NCBI RefSeq assembly: GCF_900119145.1
Contig: NZ_FPIY01000002.1
Span: forward strand, 62,001 to 126,000
Source: Cellulophaga fucicola
Lineage (GTDB): Bacteria; Bacteroidota; Bacteroidia; Flavobacteriales; Flavobacteriaceae
DNA length: 64,000 nucleotides
Direction: 5' to 3'
Numbering within the stretch: the stretch's first letter is position 1; the number at the start of each line of letters is the position of its first letter. The notes under the pieces were generated by a model. The model searched no databases, had not been told where the DNA came from, and saw nothing but the letters and a program-made list of their open reading frames with translations. Below are positions 44,007-52,762 of this stretch, one piece after another. The translations under genes and the position numbers were made by a program.

Positions 44007-44756
44007 TTATATTGCTTCTATTATAGCAATAAAATCGTCTGCTTTTAATGCTGCGCCGCCAATAAGGCCACCATCTACATCTACTTTAGAGAAAATTTCT
44101 TTAGCGTTTGCAGGTTTTACACTACCACCGTATAGGATAGATACAGCTTCTGCTATTTCTGTTGTATACTCGTTAGCAATAGTTTTTCTAATAAAAGCGT
44201 GCATTTCTTGCGCTTGTTCTGGAGATGCAGTTTCACCTGTACCAATAGCCCAAACAGGCTCGTAAGCTAAAACAATTTTAGACCAAGCTTCTGGCTTTAG
44301 GTTAAAAAGTCCGTTTTTTAATTGAGATGCTACTAAGTTAAAATGATTGTCAGATTTACGATCTTCTAACTCTTCACCAAAACAGAAAACAACTCGTAAA
44401 TTCTTTTCTAAAGCTGTAATTACTTTTTTAGCTAAAATCTCATCTGTTTCACCAAAATAAGCTCTACGTTCAGAGTGACCAATAATTACAGTATCTACAC
44501 CTATATCTAACAACATATCTGCAGATATTTCTCCTGTGTAAGCACCATTTTCTGCAAAGTGCATGTTCTGTGCAATTACTTGTATTGTAGAAGAATTAAC
44601 ATCTTGTACTGCTGCTGCTAAATTAACAAATGTAGGTGCTACCATTACTTCTGCATCTGTGTCTGGTAATTTACCTGCTAGCTCTGCTAATAATGCATTA
44701 GTTTCTGTTAAAGTCTTGTTCATTTTCCAGTTACCTGCAACTATTTTTGATCTCAT
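44007..44756 (-). CDS. tpiA: Triosephosphate isomerase
   Basis: A 249-residue TIM-barrel enzyme interconverting dihydroxyacetone phosphate and glyceraldehyde 3-phosphate in glycolysis. All catalytic motifs are seen: AGNWKMNKT with the N-terminal Lys, IIGHSERRAYFGE with the catalytic His, the Glu loop LAYEPVWAIGTGETASPEQ and the phosphate loop ILYGGSVKPANA. Full normal length. A -7 box lies 40 bases upstream, so it can be transcribed independently of the genes before it. Confidence 0.97.
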   Translation of the reverse strand: MRSKIVAGNWKMNKTLTETNALLAELAGKLPDTDAEVMVAPTFVNLAAAVQDVNSSTIQVIAQNMHFAENGAYTGEISADMLLDIGVDTVIIGHSERRAYFGETDEILAKKVITALEKNLRVVFCFGEELEDRKSDNHFNLVASQLKNGLFNLKPEAWSKIVLAYEPVWAIGTGETASPEQAQEMHAFIRKTIANEYTTEIAEAVSILYGGSVKPANAKEIFSKVDVDGGLIGGAALKADDFIAIIEAI

Positions 44757-44795
44757 TTTATGTGTTTTTATGCGTTAAATATCAATCTAAGATAT

Positions 44796-44803
44796 CAAAG
44801 ATA
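44796..44803 (-). promoter_or_regulatory. Candidate -7 box upstream of tpiA
   Basis: The minus strand reads TATCTTTG, identical to the efflux-operon box, 40 bases before the tpiA ATG. No TTG at the ideal spacing is seen. Confidence 0.5.
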
Positions 44804-44892
44804 ACACATAATATTTGTATCACTTAATCATTTAGTATTAGTAACAAATAACTATCTAATCCTTAAAAAAAGAGCCTTAAGATGATAAATAT

Positions 44893-45402
44893 TTAAAGAT
44901 TTTTGCTTTTTATTGGAATCCAAACTTCTTCTTCTGATTTAGGGTTTGCTGCACCTAAGTACCTTTTATCTAAAAACTCAAAATGTGGTCTATTATCTAA
45001 TTGATAATTAGAATTAGGCATCCATTCAGAAAAAATATATTGAAAAGTGTTTGAAAAGTCTTTAGCCATACCTCTGTGAATAAACACAGCATACAAACCT
45101 CCTTGAAGATGCAACACATCCATATTCTCTGGAATATCTTGTGGTTCTGGCACAGCTACAGCTGCCCATTTTTTAAATGTTGCAGCAGGATTAAAATTTG
45201 AAAAAGAATACGACTCTCCGTATTCTTGAACCGAATAATACTCACCTATTATATGGTTAGCTATTTCTTCTCTCCTACACATAAAGCTTTTCCAGTGAGC
45301 AACATTATCCATAGTAAGTACAGAAACCTCCTTTTTTATACCTACTAAAATTCTTGATTCTAGTTCTTTTATTTCTGGCGTTGTACTTACTAAATTTTTC
45401 AT
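44893..45402 (-). CDS. GyrI-like small-molecule-binding domain protein
   Basis: A 169-residue cytoplasmic protein that reads as a stand-alone GyrI-like/AraC effector-binding domain: ESRILVGIKKEVSVL, AAVAVPEPQDIPENMDVLHLQGGLYAVFIHRGMAKDFSNTFQYIFSEWMPNSNYQLDNRPHFEFL. Such proteins bind small or cationic compounds, and some hydrolyse or sequester them. There is no DNA-binding domain. It follows the small membrane-protein gene by two bases, so the two are co-translated. Ligand unknown. Confidence 0.75.
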   Translation of the reverse strand: MKNLVSTTPEIKELESRILVGIKKEVSVLTMDNVAHWKSFMCRREEIANHIIGEYYSVQEYGESYSFSNFNPAATFKKWAAVAVPEPQDIPENMDVLHLQGGLYAVFIHRGMAKDFSNTFQYIFSEWMPNSNYQLDNRPHFEFLDKRYLGAANPKSEEEVWIPIKSKNL

Positions 45403-45404
45403 TC

Positions 45405-45836
45405 TTATGCTGTAATAATTTCTATAGTACTTTTGTGTGTTAAAATCTCTTTAATAAAACTATCGTTGGTTTCTGGGCTAATATAAAGCTCGTTATACTT
45501 ACCATATTTTATAATTAACCCTTTGCTTGCTGTGGCAGGTTTAAGACCAACCCAAAGTGTTCTTCCTTTTATAATTTGGTGTATTTCTACTATAGGAACA
45601 TTGCCTTTTATAGGTCCGCTCTTATAATTTAAAGTAGTAGAAGTTAGCTTGTAGCTTGTTCCAAAAAATATCCATAGTAAAAGACATAAAACCAAGCTTG
45701 TTATAATAATACTTATAACACCATCTGTAGTTGTCGTATTTTCTAAAAGGCATAAATAAAGTATAAAAAATAGCAGTGCAACAATAGCAATCATTACACT
45801 TTTAAATAAGCTATCTTTTCTACTTTTAAAAATCAT
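45405..45836 (-). CDS. Small membrane protein with bacterial PH-like domain
   Basis: A 143-residue protein with two membrane spans (about residues 11-30 and 35-55) and a C-terminal beta-rich region of the bacterial PH type (YKLTSTTLNYKSGPIKGNVPIVEIHQIIKGRTLW, GLIIKYGKYNELYISPE). Function unknown. It is one base from the DoxX-like gene upstream and two from the GyrI-like gene downstream, so it is part of that operon. Confidence 0.65.
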   Translation of the reverse strand: MIFKSRKDSLFKSVMIAIVALLFFILYLCLLENTTTTDGVISIIITSLVLCLLLWIFFGTSYKLTSTTLNYKSGPIKGNVPIVEIHQIIKGRTLWVGLKPATASKGLIIKYGKYNELYISPETNDSFIKEILTHKSTIEIITA

Positions 45837-45837
45837 T

Positions 45838-46932
45838 TTAAAACTTTAAATCGTCTACATCATTGTAGTGTACTTTTTGTTTAATTGTACCTTTTTCTAA
45901 TACTAAAACAGCAGGGTTAGAACGTACAATTGTTTTTAAGGCAGTTTCATCTGTAAAATAAAAACTAAAATCTAGATTGTATTTAGCTACTATTTTACCA
46001 GACAACTCGTCGTTAGAAGCAGACATACCAATTACTTTGTACCCTTTAGCTTTTGCCTTATCTGTTACTGTCTTAATTGCCGTAAAAGCATCATAATCAC
46101 TCTTAGCTAAATCATATGCAATTACCATTACCAACTTATCTTCTTGCAGTAAAGATTCTGCAAAATTTTCTCCTTCTTGTTCTATTGTAAAATCGTGTAT
46201 GGGTGGCTCATAGCCTTTTTGTATTTCTGTGGTTTCTACACTAACATACTCACCGTCTACTGTTGGATAATCTCCTTGTGTAACGTATATTTTTTCTTCT
46301 CCGTTTACATTAAACTTCCATTCGTAATTAAAAATAGCTTGTGGAGCATTTTCTGGCATAGACATACCTTCTTCTATATTTGCACCTATTTTATATGGCC
46401 TAAAATCTACAACTGGTAAATGGTTTAATACGTGGTTTGCAAAAAGAACACAACCAAGTAAAGCCAATAAAACAATACCTCTTCTTATGTTATAGTTAGC
46501 AATAGAATTAACATATTTTATACCTACAGTTAAAACTATTATTAACACCAACAACGCAATGTCTTTATAGAAAGATTGCCAAGGGGTTAATTTTATGGCG
46601 TCTCCAAAACAACCACAATCTGTAACTTTATTAAAATAAGCTGAATAGAAGGTTAAGAATGTAAAAAAGACAATCATCCCTAACAAACTATACACCGTAA
46701 ATTTTGGTCTATATCCTACCAAAAGCATAATACCAAGTAGTACTTCTAAAATTACAACTACAATAGAAATAGATAAGGCGTGTGGCTCTAGAAAAGGAAT
46801 ATTTAAAACACCTTGACTAAAATATTCTTCTAATTTAAACGAAAAACCAACTGGATCGTTAAGTTTTATAAGACCACTTATAATAAATAATATACCAACT
46901 ACCCACCTACTTAAACCTACTATATATTTCAT
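45838..46932 (-). CDS. DoxX/MauE-like membrane protein (BT_3928 type) with thioredoxin-like domain
   Basis: A 364-residue protein. Residues about 5-165 form four membrane spans of the DoxX/MauE type (WVVGILFIISGLIKLNDPVGFSFKLEEYF and the MauE-like CGCFGDAIKLTPWQSFYKD with two nearby cysteines). The C-terminal third (about 250-364) looks like a thioredoxin fold without a CXXC pair (KLVMVIAYDLAKSDYDAF, KVIGMSASNDEL, NPAVLVLEKGTIKQKVHY). It is conserved in Bacteroidota next to DUF1599 and tpiA. A redox or disulfide role is likely but not shown. Confidence 0.82.
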   Translation of the reverse strand: MKYIVGLSRWVVGILFIISGLIKLNDPVGFSFKLEEYFSQGVLNIPFLEPHALSISIVVVILEVLLGIMLLVGYRPKFTVYSLLGMIVFFTFLTFYSAYFNKVTDCGCFGDAIKLTPWQSFYKDIALLVLIIVLTVGIKYVNSIANYNIRRGIVLLALLGCVLFANHVLNHLPVVDFRPYKIGANIEEGMSMPENAPQAIFNYEWKFNVNGEEKIYVTQGDYPTVDGEYVSVETTEIQKGYEPPIHDFTIEQEGENFAESLLQEDKLVMVIAYDLAKSDYDAFTAIKTVTDKAKAKGYKVIGMSASNDELSGKIVAKYNLDFSFYFTDETALKTIVRSNPAVLVLEKGTIKQKVHYNDVDDLKF

Positions 46933-47004
46933 AAAATAATATAAAATTGAAAAAATACTACTTAAAAGTTAATCATTATAACTTTTAACTTTTGCTTTTA
47001 TTTT

Positions 47005-47541
47005 TTACCCGTTTAAGTGAATTAATGCAAAAACCGAATAATTAATAATATCCTGGTAATTAGCATCTATACCTTCACTTACCAAAGTTTTACCTTTATT
47101 ATCTTCTATCTGCTTTACACGCAGTAACTTTTGCAAAATAAGATCTGTTAAAGAACTAACACGCATTTCTCTCCAAGCCTCACCATAATCGTGATTCTTA
47201 TTTTCCATTAGTGTTTTAGTAATAGTAATATGCTTATTATACAATTCTACTGCTGCAGTAACATCTAAATCTGGTTGTTCTACAATGCCTTTTTCAATTT
47301 GCACCAAAGCCATAATAGCATAGTTTATAATGCCTATAAATTCAGATTTTTCTCCCTCATCTACCTTTCTAACCTCATTTTCTTGTAATCCGCGTATGCG
47401 TTGTGCTTTAATGTAAATCTGGTCTGTTAAAGATGGTAAACGTAAAATGCGCCAAGCACTACCATAATCTTTCATTTTTTTCTGAAACAGCTCACGGCAT
47501 TCTTTTATAACCGCATCATATTGTTCTGAAGTATTCTGCAT
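47005..47541 (-). CDS. DUF1599 protein made of two repeats
   Basis: A 178-residue cytoplasmic protein with an internal duplication: KDYGSAWRILRLPSLTDQI (about 24-42) recurs as HDYGEAWREMRVSSLTDLI (about 115-133), and each half ends with an INY-A-MALV/INYSVFALI segment. This is the DUF1599 family, conserved in Bacteroidota next to the DoxX-like gene and opposite folP. Function unknown; the all-helical repeats recall nucleotide pyrophosphohydrolases (MazG-like), which is inference. A -7-like box (TACTTTTG, minus strand, 47589-47596) lies upstream. Confidence 0.85.
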   Translation of the reverse strand: MQNTSEQYDAVIKECRELFQKKMKDYGSAWRILRLPSLTDQIYIKAQRIRGLQENEVRKVDEGEKSEFIGIINYAIMALVQIEKGIVEQPDLDVTAAVELYNKHITITKTLMENKNHDYGEAWREMRVSSLTDLILQKLLRVKQIEDNKGKTLVSEGIDANYQDIINYSVFALIHLNG

Positions 47542-47657
47542 TTATCTTATCTAATTTGTGTAAATTTCGCTTAAAATTTTGAACTATTCAAAAGTAAGGG
47601 TTTTATCTTAAATCATTTATTTTTTATCAGTTTTAGAAAATCAATTTAACAAACAGT

Positions 47658-48488
47658 ATGACAATTAATTGCAACGGAAATTTAATAGACTTATCTACGC
47701 CCAAAGTAATGGGTATTTTAAATCTTACACCAGATTCTTTTTATGATGGTGGAAGCTATAAAGATGAAAAATCTATTTTATTACAGGTTGATAAAATGCT
47801 TAAAGACGGTGCTACTTTTATAGATGTTGGTGCATATAGCTCTAGGCCAAATGCAACCAATATCTCTGTTGAAGAAGAAATTAGTCGTATTGTACCTATT
47901 GTAAAACTATTAATCAAAGAGTTTCCTTCTATTTTACTTTCTATTGACACTTTTAGAAGTGCTGTTGCAAAAGCTTGTTTAGAAAATGGCGCTACACTAA
48001 TTAACGACATTTCGGCTGGTAGTTTAGATGATGAGATGATGAGTGTTATTGCAGCATATAAAGTTCCTTATATACTTATGCATATGCGTGGCACACCTGC
48101 AACAATGCAACAACTAACAGAATACACAGATGTAACTTTAGATATTAAGCATTATTTTGCTGAAAAAATAGCTAAAGCAAGAGCCAAAGGAATTATAGAC
48201 ATAATTATAGATCCTGGTTTTGGTTTTGCAAAAACAACTGCGCAAAATTTTACCCTTTTACAAAATTTAGATCTATTTAAAAGCATAGATGTACCTATAT
48301 TAGCAGGGTTAAGCAGAAAATCTATGATTTATAAAACACTAGACACTACTGCCGCAAATGCATTAAACGGCACAACAGCATTAAACACTATTGCACTGAC
48401 CAAAGGAGCTGGCATTTTACGTGTGCACGACGTTAAAGAAGCTGTTGAATGTATTGCACTAACTAATGCTTTAAAGTTTAATGAATAG
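47658..48488 (+). CDS. folP: Dihydropteroate synthase
   Basis: A 276-residue TIM-barrel enzyme of folate synthesis that joins p-aminobenzoate to dihydropterin pyrophosphate; it is the sulfonamide target. Motifs: GILNLTPDSFYDGG, DVGAYSSRP (an S-x-R-P loop), SIDTFRSAVAKACLENGATLINDISAG, YILMHMRGTPATMQ, IIIDPGFGFAKTTAQNF and LAGLSRKSMIY. Full length. It is followed by dacA, a common flavobacterial order. Confidence 0.97.
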   Translation: MTINCNGNLIDLSTPKVMGILNLTPDSFYDGGSYKDEKSILLQVDKMLKDGATFIDVGAYSSRPNATNISVEEEISRIVPIVKLLIKEFPSILLSIDTFRSAVAKACLENGATLINDISAGSLDDEMMSVIAAYKVPYILMHMRGTPATMQQLTEYTDVTLDIKHYFAEKIAKARAKGIIDIIIDPGFGFAKTTAQNFTLLQNLDLFKSIDVPILAGLSRKSMIYKTLDTTAANALNGTTALNTIALTKGAGILRVHDVKEAVECIALTNALKFNE

Positions 48489-48538
48489 ATGTAATTTCAT
48501 TCTTCATTTTTTTATAATTTTACAAAAACCCGTTATAC

Positions 48539-49327
48539 TTGGATTTTCTAAATTTTCTTGATTTTAAAATAACAGATGTTATAGACATTATTTTAGTGGC
48601 TGTATTACTGTACTACATTTATAAACTAGTACGTGGTTCTGTTGCTATTAATATTTTTATAGGTATTGTTATTGTATGGGCACTTTGGAAACTTACCGAA
48701 TTGCTAGATATGAAAATGATAAGCAGTATGGTTGGTGGCTTTATGAACATTGGTTTAATTGCCCTTATTATTGTTTTTCAGCAAGAATTGCGTAAGTTTT
48801 TATTAATGATAGGCTCTACTAATTTTGCCAATAAGCGTAACTTTATAAAACACTTTAAGTTTTTAAAGCAAGAAGCTATGACATCTGATACAAATGTAGA
48901 AGCTATTGTAACTGCTTGTGATAAAATGGGCAAAACTAAAACAGGAGCTTTATTAGTTTTAGAACGTACCAACTCTTTAGATTTTGTAAAAAGTTCTGGA
49001 GATAAAATGAATATTGAGGTTACACAACCTATTTTAGAAAGTATTTTTTATAAAAACAGCCCTCTGCATGATGGTGCTGCTGTATTGGTAAACAATACCA
49101 TTGTTGCCACTAGAGTTATTTTACCTGTCTCACAAGAACGTACAATACCTTTACGTTTTGGATTAAGACATAGAGCAGCCGTTGGTATTACAGAAAAAAC
49201 AGATAGCTTAGCTCTTGTTGTTAGTGAAGAAACTGGCGCTATTTCTTACATAAAAAACGGAGAGTTTGTACTTTACAAAGATTTAGACGAACTTACGAGT
49301 CTTATTAAAGAGGACTTAATATCTTAA
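48539..49327 (+). CDS. dacA: Diadenylate cyclase (c-di-AMP synthase), TTG start
   Basis: A 262-residue CdaA-type enzyme producing cyclic di-AMP. Three N-terminal membrane spans (about 12-100) precede the DAC domain, with the catalytic Asp178-Gly179-Ala180 (SPLHDGAAVLV) and Arg210-His211-Arg212 (LRHRAAVGITE). No ATG occurs at the conserved start; TTG at 48539 gives the expected sequence [M]DFLNFLDFKITDVIDIILVA, and the next ATG would cut the membrane region. Cyclic di-AMP controls osmolyte balance and wall homeostasis. It lies 50 bases after folP and one base before the DUF3667 gene. Confidence 0.94.
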   Translation: MDFLNFLDFKITDVIDIILVAVLLYYIYKLVRGSVAINIFIGIVIVWALWKLTELLDMKMISSMVGGFMNIGLIALIIVFQQELRKFLLMIGSTNFANKRNFIKHFKFLKQEAMTSDTNVEAIVTACDKMGKTKTGALLVLERTNSLDFVKSSGDKMNIEVTQPILESIFYKNSPLHDGAAVLVNNTIVATRVILPVSQERTIPLRFGLRHRAAVGITEKTDSLALVVSEETGAISYIKNGEFVLYKDLDELTSLIKEDLIS

Positions 49328-49328
49328 A

Positions 49329-50108
49329 ATGAATTGTAAAAATTGTGCAAATAATCTACAAACAGATTATTCTTTTTGTCCAGATTGTGGTGCAAAAGTG
49401 ATTAGAAATAGGCTTACTATTAAAAATTTACTTAGTGACATTACAGAACGTTACTTTAACCTAGATAACACTTTTTTACGTACTTTTTTACATTTATTTA
49501 CAAAACCAGATGTTGTTATAAATGGTTATGTAAACGGTACCAGAAGAAAGTATTTGAACCCTATTAGTTATTTTGGTATTGCTTTAATGCTAGCTGGTTT
49601 CTTAATGTTTTTTATGCGTAAGGTTTTTGATTTTGAAATGGATCTTGATGCTTTTGACCAAGGAATGAATCCTGAGTTTACTAAAAAAATGATAGATGTA
49701 ATATATGATTACTCTTCCTTATCTTTTATAAGTTATATTCCTGTTTTTTTAATTGTAGGCCTCATTACATTAAACAAAAGAAAACACATACTAGCAGAAT
49801 ATACAATTAGTGTAATTTATAGCTTAGCACAATGGAGTATTTTGTCTTTTTTTACAAGTATGTTTATAATTGCCTACTTCCCGGAATCATTCACAAACTA
49901 CAGCCTTACTGCATTATTATTTATGATTTTATATTTTCTTTATGTTCAGCAAAAGTTAAATAAGTATTCTGCTTGGCAAATAATTTACAAATCAGTATTA
50001 TTTACAGGTATATTTTTTACAATATTTATGGGGCTAATACTTTTTATTATGATAGTGGGTTTTGCAACTGGAAATTTAAACCCTGCAGATTTTGTTCCTG
50101 CAAAATAA
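49329..50108 (+). CDS. DUF3667 membrane protein with zinc ribbon
   Basis: A 259-residue protein beginning with a two-CXXC zinc ribbon (CKNCANN...CPDCGAKV, residues 3-22) and carrying about five membrane spans (about 80-245). This is the DUF3667 layout (TERYFNLDNTFLRTFLHLFTKPDVVINGYVNGTRRKYLNPISYF). Function unknown. It starts one base after the dacA stop, so it is co-translated with c-di-AMP synthase. Its end is one base from the convergent ABC exporter gene. Confidence 0.85.
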   Translation: MNCKNCANNLQTDYSFCPDCGAKVIRNRLTIKNLLSDITERYFNLDNTFLRTFLHLFTKPDVVINGYVNGTRRKYLNPISYFGIALMLAGFLMFFMRKVFDFEMDLDAFDQGMNPEFTKKMIDVIYDYSSLSFISYIPVFLIVGLITLNKRKHILAEYTISVIYSLAQWSILSFFTSMFIIAYFPESFTNYSLTALLFMILYFLYVQQKLNKYSAWQIIYKSVLFTGIFFTIFMGLILFIMIVGFATGNLNPADFVPAK

Positions 50109-50109
50109 T

Positions 50110-51888
50110 TTAAGCTACGTCTTCTGCTAAAAATTGTGCTTGGTATAAGCTCTTGTAGTAACCACCTTTTTTAAGAAGTTCTTTGTGTGTACCGCTTTCT
50201 ATTATAGCACCAGCATCCATAACAATAATCTTGTCTGCTTTTTTAATAGTTGCTAAACGGTGCGCTATAACTATAGATGTTCTGCCTTGTGTTATTTTTT
50301 CTGTCGCTTTCTGTATTAATTGCTCTGAGTATGTATCTACAGAAGATGTTGCCTCATCTAAAATTAAAATACTAGGTTTACTAACATATGCACGTAAAAA
50401 AGCTAGTAGTTGTCGTTGTCCGCTAGACAACATAGACCCACGTTCTTTTACATTGTATTGGTAACTATTAGGCAGACTAGTAATAAAATCGTGTACAGAT
50501 ATTTCTTGTGCTGCTTGGGTTATGGTTTCTAGGGTTATATCTTCATTCTTTAAAGAAATATTATTCTCAATAGTATCAGCAAATAAAAATACATCTTGTA
50601 AAACAATGGCTATTTTCTCTCTTAAAGATGCTAGTTTATAATCCTTAATATCTACGCCATCTACCAAAATTTGACCCGAATTTATTTCATAAAAACGATT
50701 TAATAAATTAATAATAGTGGACTTACCTGCACCAGTTGCACCAACAATAGCAACAGTTTCACCAGCTTTAACATCAAAAGAAATTCCGTGTAATACTTCT
50801 TCTCCTTCTACATATCCAAAATGAACATTTTTAAATGAGATATCTCCTTTTATAGAAGGTTTCTCAAAAGATCCTTCATTTGTAATTGTGTCTTCTCTGT
50901 CTAAAATTGCAAAAACTCTATTTGCAGCAACCATTCCCATTTGCAATACATTAAACTTATCTGCTATTTGGCGTAATGGCCTAAACAGCATTTGTGATAA
51001 TTGTATAAACATAAAAATAGTACCTAACTCATCTACATTATTATTTAGCACAACGCGTAAACCACCATACCAAACAATTAATCCTATAGCTACAGAAGAA
51101 ACAATTTCTGCTATTGGAAAAAAGATAGAATTATACCAAACCGTTTTTAACCAAGCATTTTGGTGCTTCTCATTAATTAATCTAAACTTTTCTTGCTCTA
51201 TTTTTTCTCTATTAAATAACTGAACAATTTTCATCCCTGTGATACGCTCTTGTACAAATGTATTTAGATTAGATACCTGACCTCTTACATCTATAAAAGC
51301 ACCTTTCATTGCTTTTTGAAAAACTTTTGTTGCATATAATATAATTGGCATTATAGCAAACACTATTAAAGCCAGTTTCCAACTATAAAAAAGCATAACA
51401 CCAGCAACAACAACCATTTTAAGAAGGTCAGACACAATCATAAAAAAACCTTGGCTAAAGATTTCTCCTATACGTTGTATGTCTGTAACAGCACGTGTTA
51501 CCAATAAACCCACAGATGAATTATCGTAATACTTCATCTTAAAACTAAGCATATGCTTAAAGAGTTTTATTCTAATATCTTTAATAACAGATTCTCCCAA
51601 CCAATTAGCATAGTACACAAAAGAAAGCTGACTAACAACTTCAAAAATTAACACAACCATCATTAAAACAATAAGGTTTAACAATAAAGATTGGTCTTTA
51701 TTTTCTAAAGCTGTATTAACAATTTCTCTTAATAATACTGGGCTTAAAATTGCAAATACAGATAATAATATTGCAGCTAAAATAACTCCGTAAAAGGTAA
51801 TTCTATAAGGTTTAATAAACTGTAATAATCGTTTTAACAACGTATAGTCAAACGCTTTTCCTGTATCTTTTTCTGTCTTTTTAGCCAT
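50110..51888 (-). CDS. ABC exporter with fused membrane and ATPase domains (MsbA-like)
   Basis: A 592-residue half-transporter. Six membrane spans (about 20-320, ABC_membrane) precede the ATPase with Walker A GATGAGKST, Q-loop VLQDVFLF, signature LSSGQRQLLAFLRA, Walker B ILILDEATSSVD and H-loop IVIAHRLATI. It would dimerise and export a lipid or hydrophobic drug; MsbA-like flippases share this layout, but the substrate cannot be assigned. The start overlaps the end of truA by eight bases, so they are co-transcribed. Confidence 0.94.
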   Translation of the reverse strand: MAKKTEKDTGKAFDYTLLKRLLQFIKPYRITFYGVILAAILLSVFAILSPVLLREIVNTALENKDQSLLLNLIVLMMVVLIFEVVSQLSFVYYANWLGESVIKDIRIKLFKHMLSFKMKYYDNSSVGLLVTRAVTDIQRIGEIFSQGFFMIVSDLLKMVVVAGVMLFYSWKLALIVFAIMPIILYATKVFQKAMKGAFIDVRGQVSNLNTFVQERITGMKIVQLFNREKIEQEKFRLINEKHQNAWLKTVWYNSIFFPIAEIVSSVAIGLIVWYGGLRVVLNNNVDELGTIFMFIQLSQMLFRPLRQIADKFNVLQMGMVAANRVFAILDREDTITNEGSFEKPSIKGDISFKNVHFGYVEGEEVLHGISFDVKAGETVAIVGATGAGKSTIINLLNRFYEINSGQILVDGVDIKDYKLASLREKIAIVLQDVFLFADTIENNISLKNEDITLETITQAAQEISVHDFITSLPNSYQYNVKERGSMLSSGQRQLLAFLRAYVSKPSILILDEATSSVDTYSEQLIQKATEKITQGRTSIVIAHRLATIKKADKIIVMDAGAIIESGTHKELLKKGGYYKSLYQAQFLAEDVA

Positions 51889-52636
51889 TCGTTTTTTTGA
51901 TAATATTTTCTGGGTACAAAACCTGAGTTAAATATAATGCTTTGGCTGGTACAGATGTACCTGCCTCTGCTCTACTTTTACTAGAAATAACAGTATGCAT
52001 ATGTTCTACTGTTATTTTACCAGTACCTACATCTAATAATGTACCTACAATGGCTCTTACCATATTGCGTAAAAACCGATCTGCAGTTATAGTAAATACA
52101 AATTTATCTTCTTTTTGCTCCCATACTGCTTTTTTAACATTACAGTAAAAGGTTTTAACATCTGTTTTAGATTTAGAAAAACACTCAAAATCCTGTCTTC
52201 CTAAAAGTAAAGCTGCTGCTTGGTTCATCTTACCTATGTTTAGTTCTTGCTTTACATAGTAAGTTGATGGTATTGTAAAAGGGTTTTTGTGTTGTGTAAC
52301 CCAATATTCATAGGTGCGTTCTGTTGCATTAAACCTTGCGTGTGCATCTTCAGGTACATTAATTATATTTTGTACAGCAATATCATCTGGCAAAAAAGAA
52401 TTTAACCTACGCACTAAATCTTCTTCATTAGCTATAGTTGCTACATTAAAGTGTGCATACATCTGTTTGGCGTGCACACCTGCATCTGTTCTACCAGCTC
52501 CCATTAAAGAAATTTTTTCTCTTAAAAGCGTACTAAATGCTTTTTCTAGTTCTTCTTGTACAGTTATTGCGTTTGGTTGAATTTGCCAACCATGGTATGC
52601 TGCTCCAAAGTATGAAAATGCTACAAAATATCTCAA
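51881..52636 (-). CDS. truA: tRNA pseudouridine(38-40) synthase
   Basis: A 251-residue enzyme that converts uridines 38-40 in the anticodon arm to pseudouridine. The catalytic Asp lies in MGAGRTDAGVHAKQMYAHF. Further TruA marks are FSYFGAAYHGWQIQPN, FNATERTYEYWV and FLRNMVRAIVGTLLDVG. A TATCTTTG box 26 bases upstream probably drives truA and the ABC exporter. Confidence 0.96.
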   Translation of the reverse strand: MRYFVAFSYFGAAYHGWQIQPNAITVQEELEKAFSTLLREKISLMGAGRTDAGVHAKQMYAHFNVATIANEEDLVRRLNSFLPDDIAVQNIINVPEDAHARFNATERTYEYWVTQHKNPFTIPSTYYVKQELNIGKMNQAAALLLGRQDFECFSKSKTDVKTFYCNVKKAVWEQKEDKFVFTITADRFLRNMVRAIVGTLLDVGTGKITVEHMHTVISSKSRAEAGTSVPAKALYLTQVLYPENIIKKTNG

Positions 52637-52661
52637 ATTGAATACCTATTTTTGTAAACCA

Positions 52662-52669
52662 CAAAGATA
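52662..52669 (-). promoter_or_regulatory. Candidate -7 box upstream of truA
   Basis: The minus strand reads TATCTTTG, 26 bases before the truA ATG. It is the same octamer as at the efflux operon and tpiA. On the plus strand, TATTTTTG at 52647-52654 is a further match but lies far from the phosphoesterase gene. Confidence 0.5.
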
Positions 52670-52762
52670 CTTAATATAAGTAAGATTTTAGCAGGCAGTT
52701 CTGGGTATTACTTTATTTTTAGATTACATTACAACACTACTTTTTAAAACCGATTATTTAGA

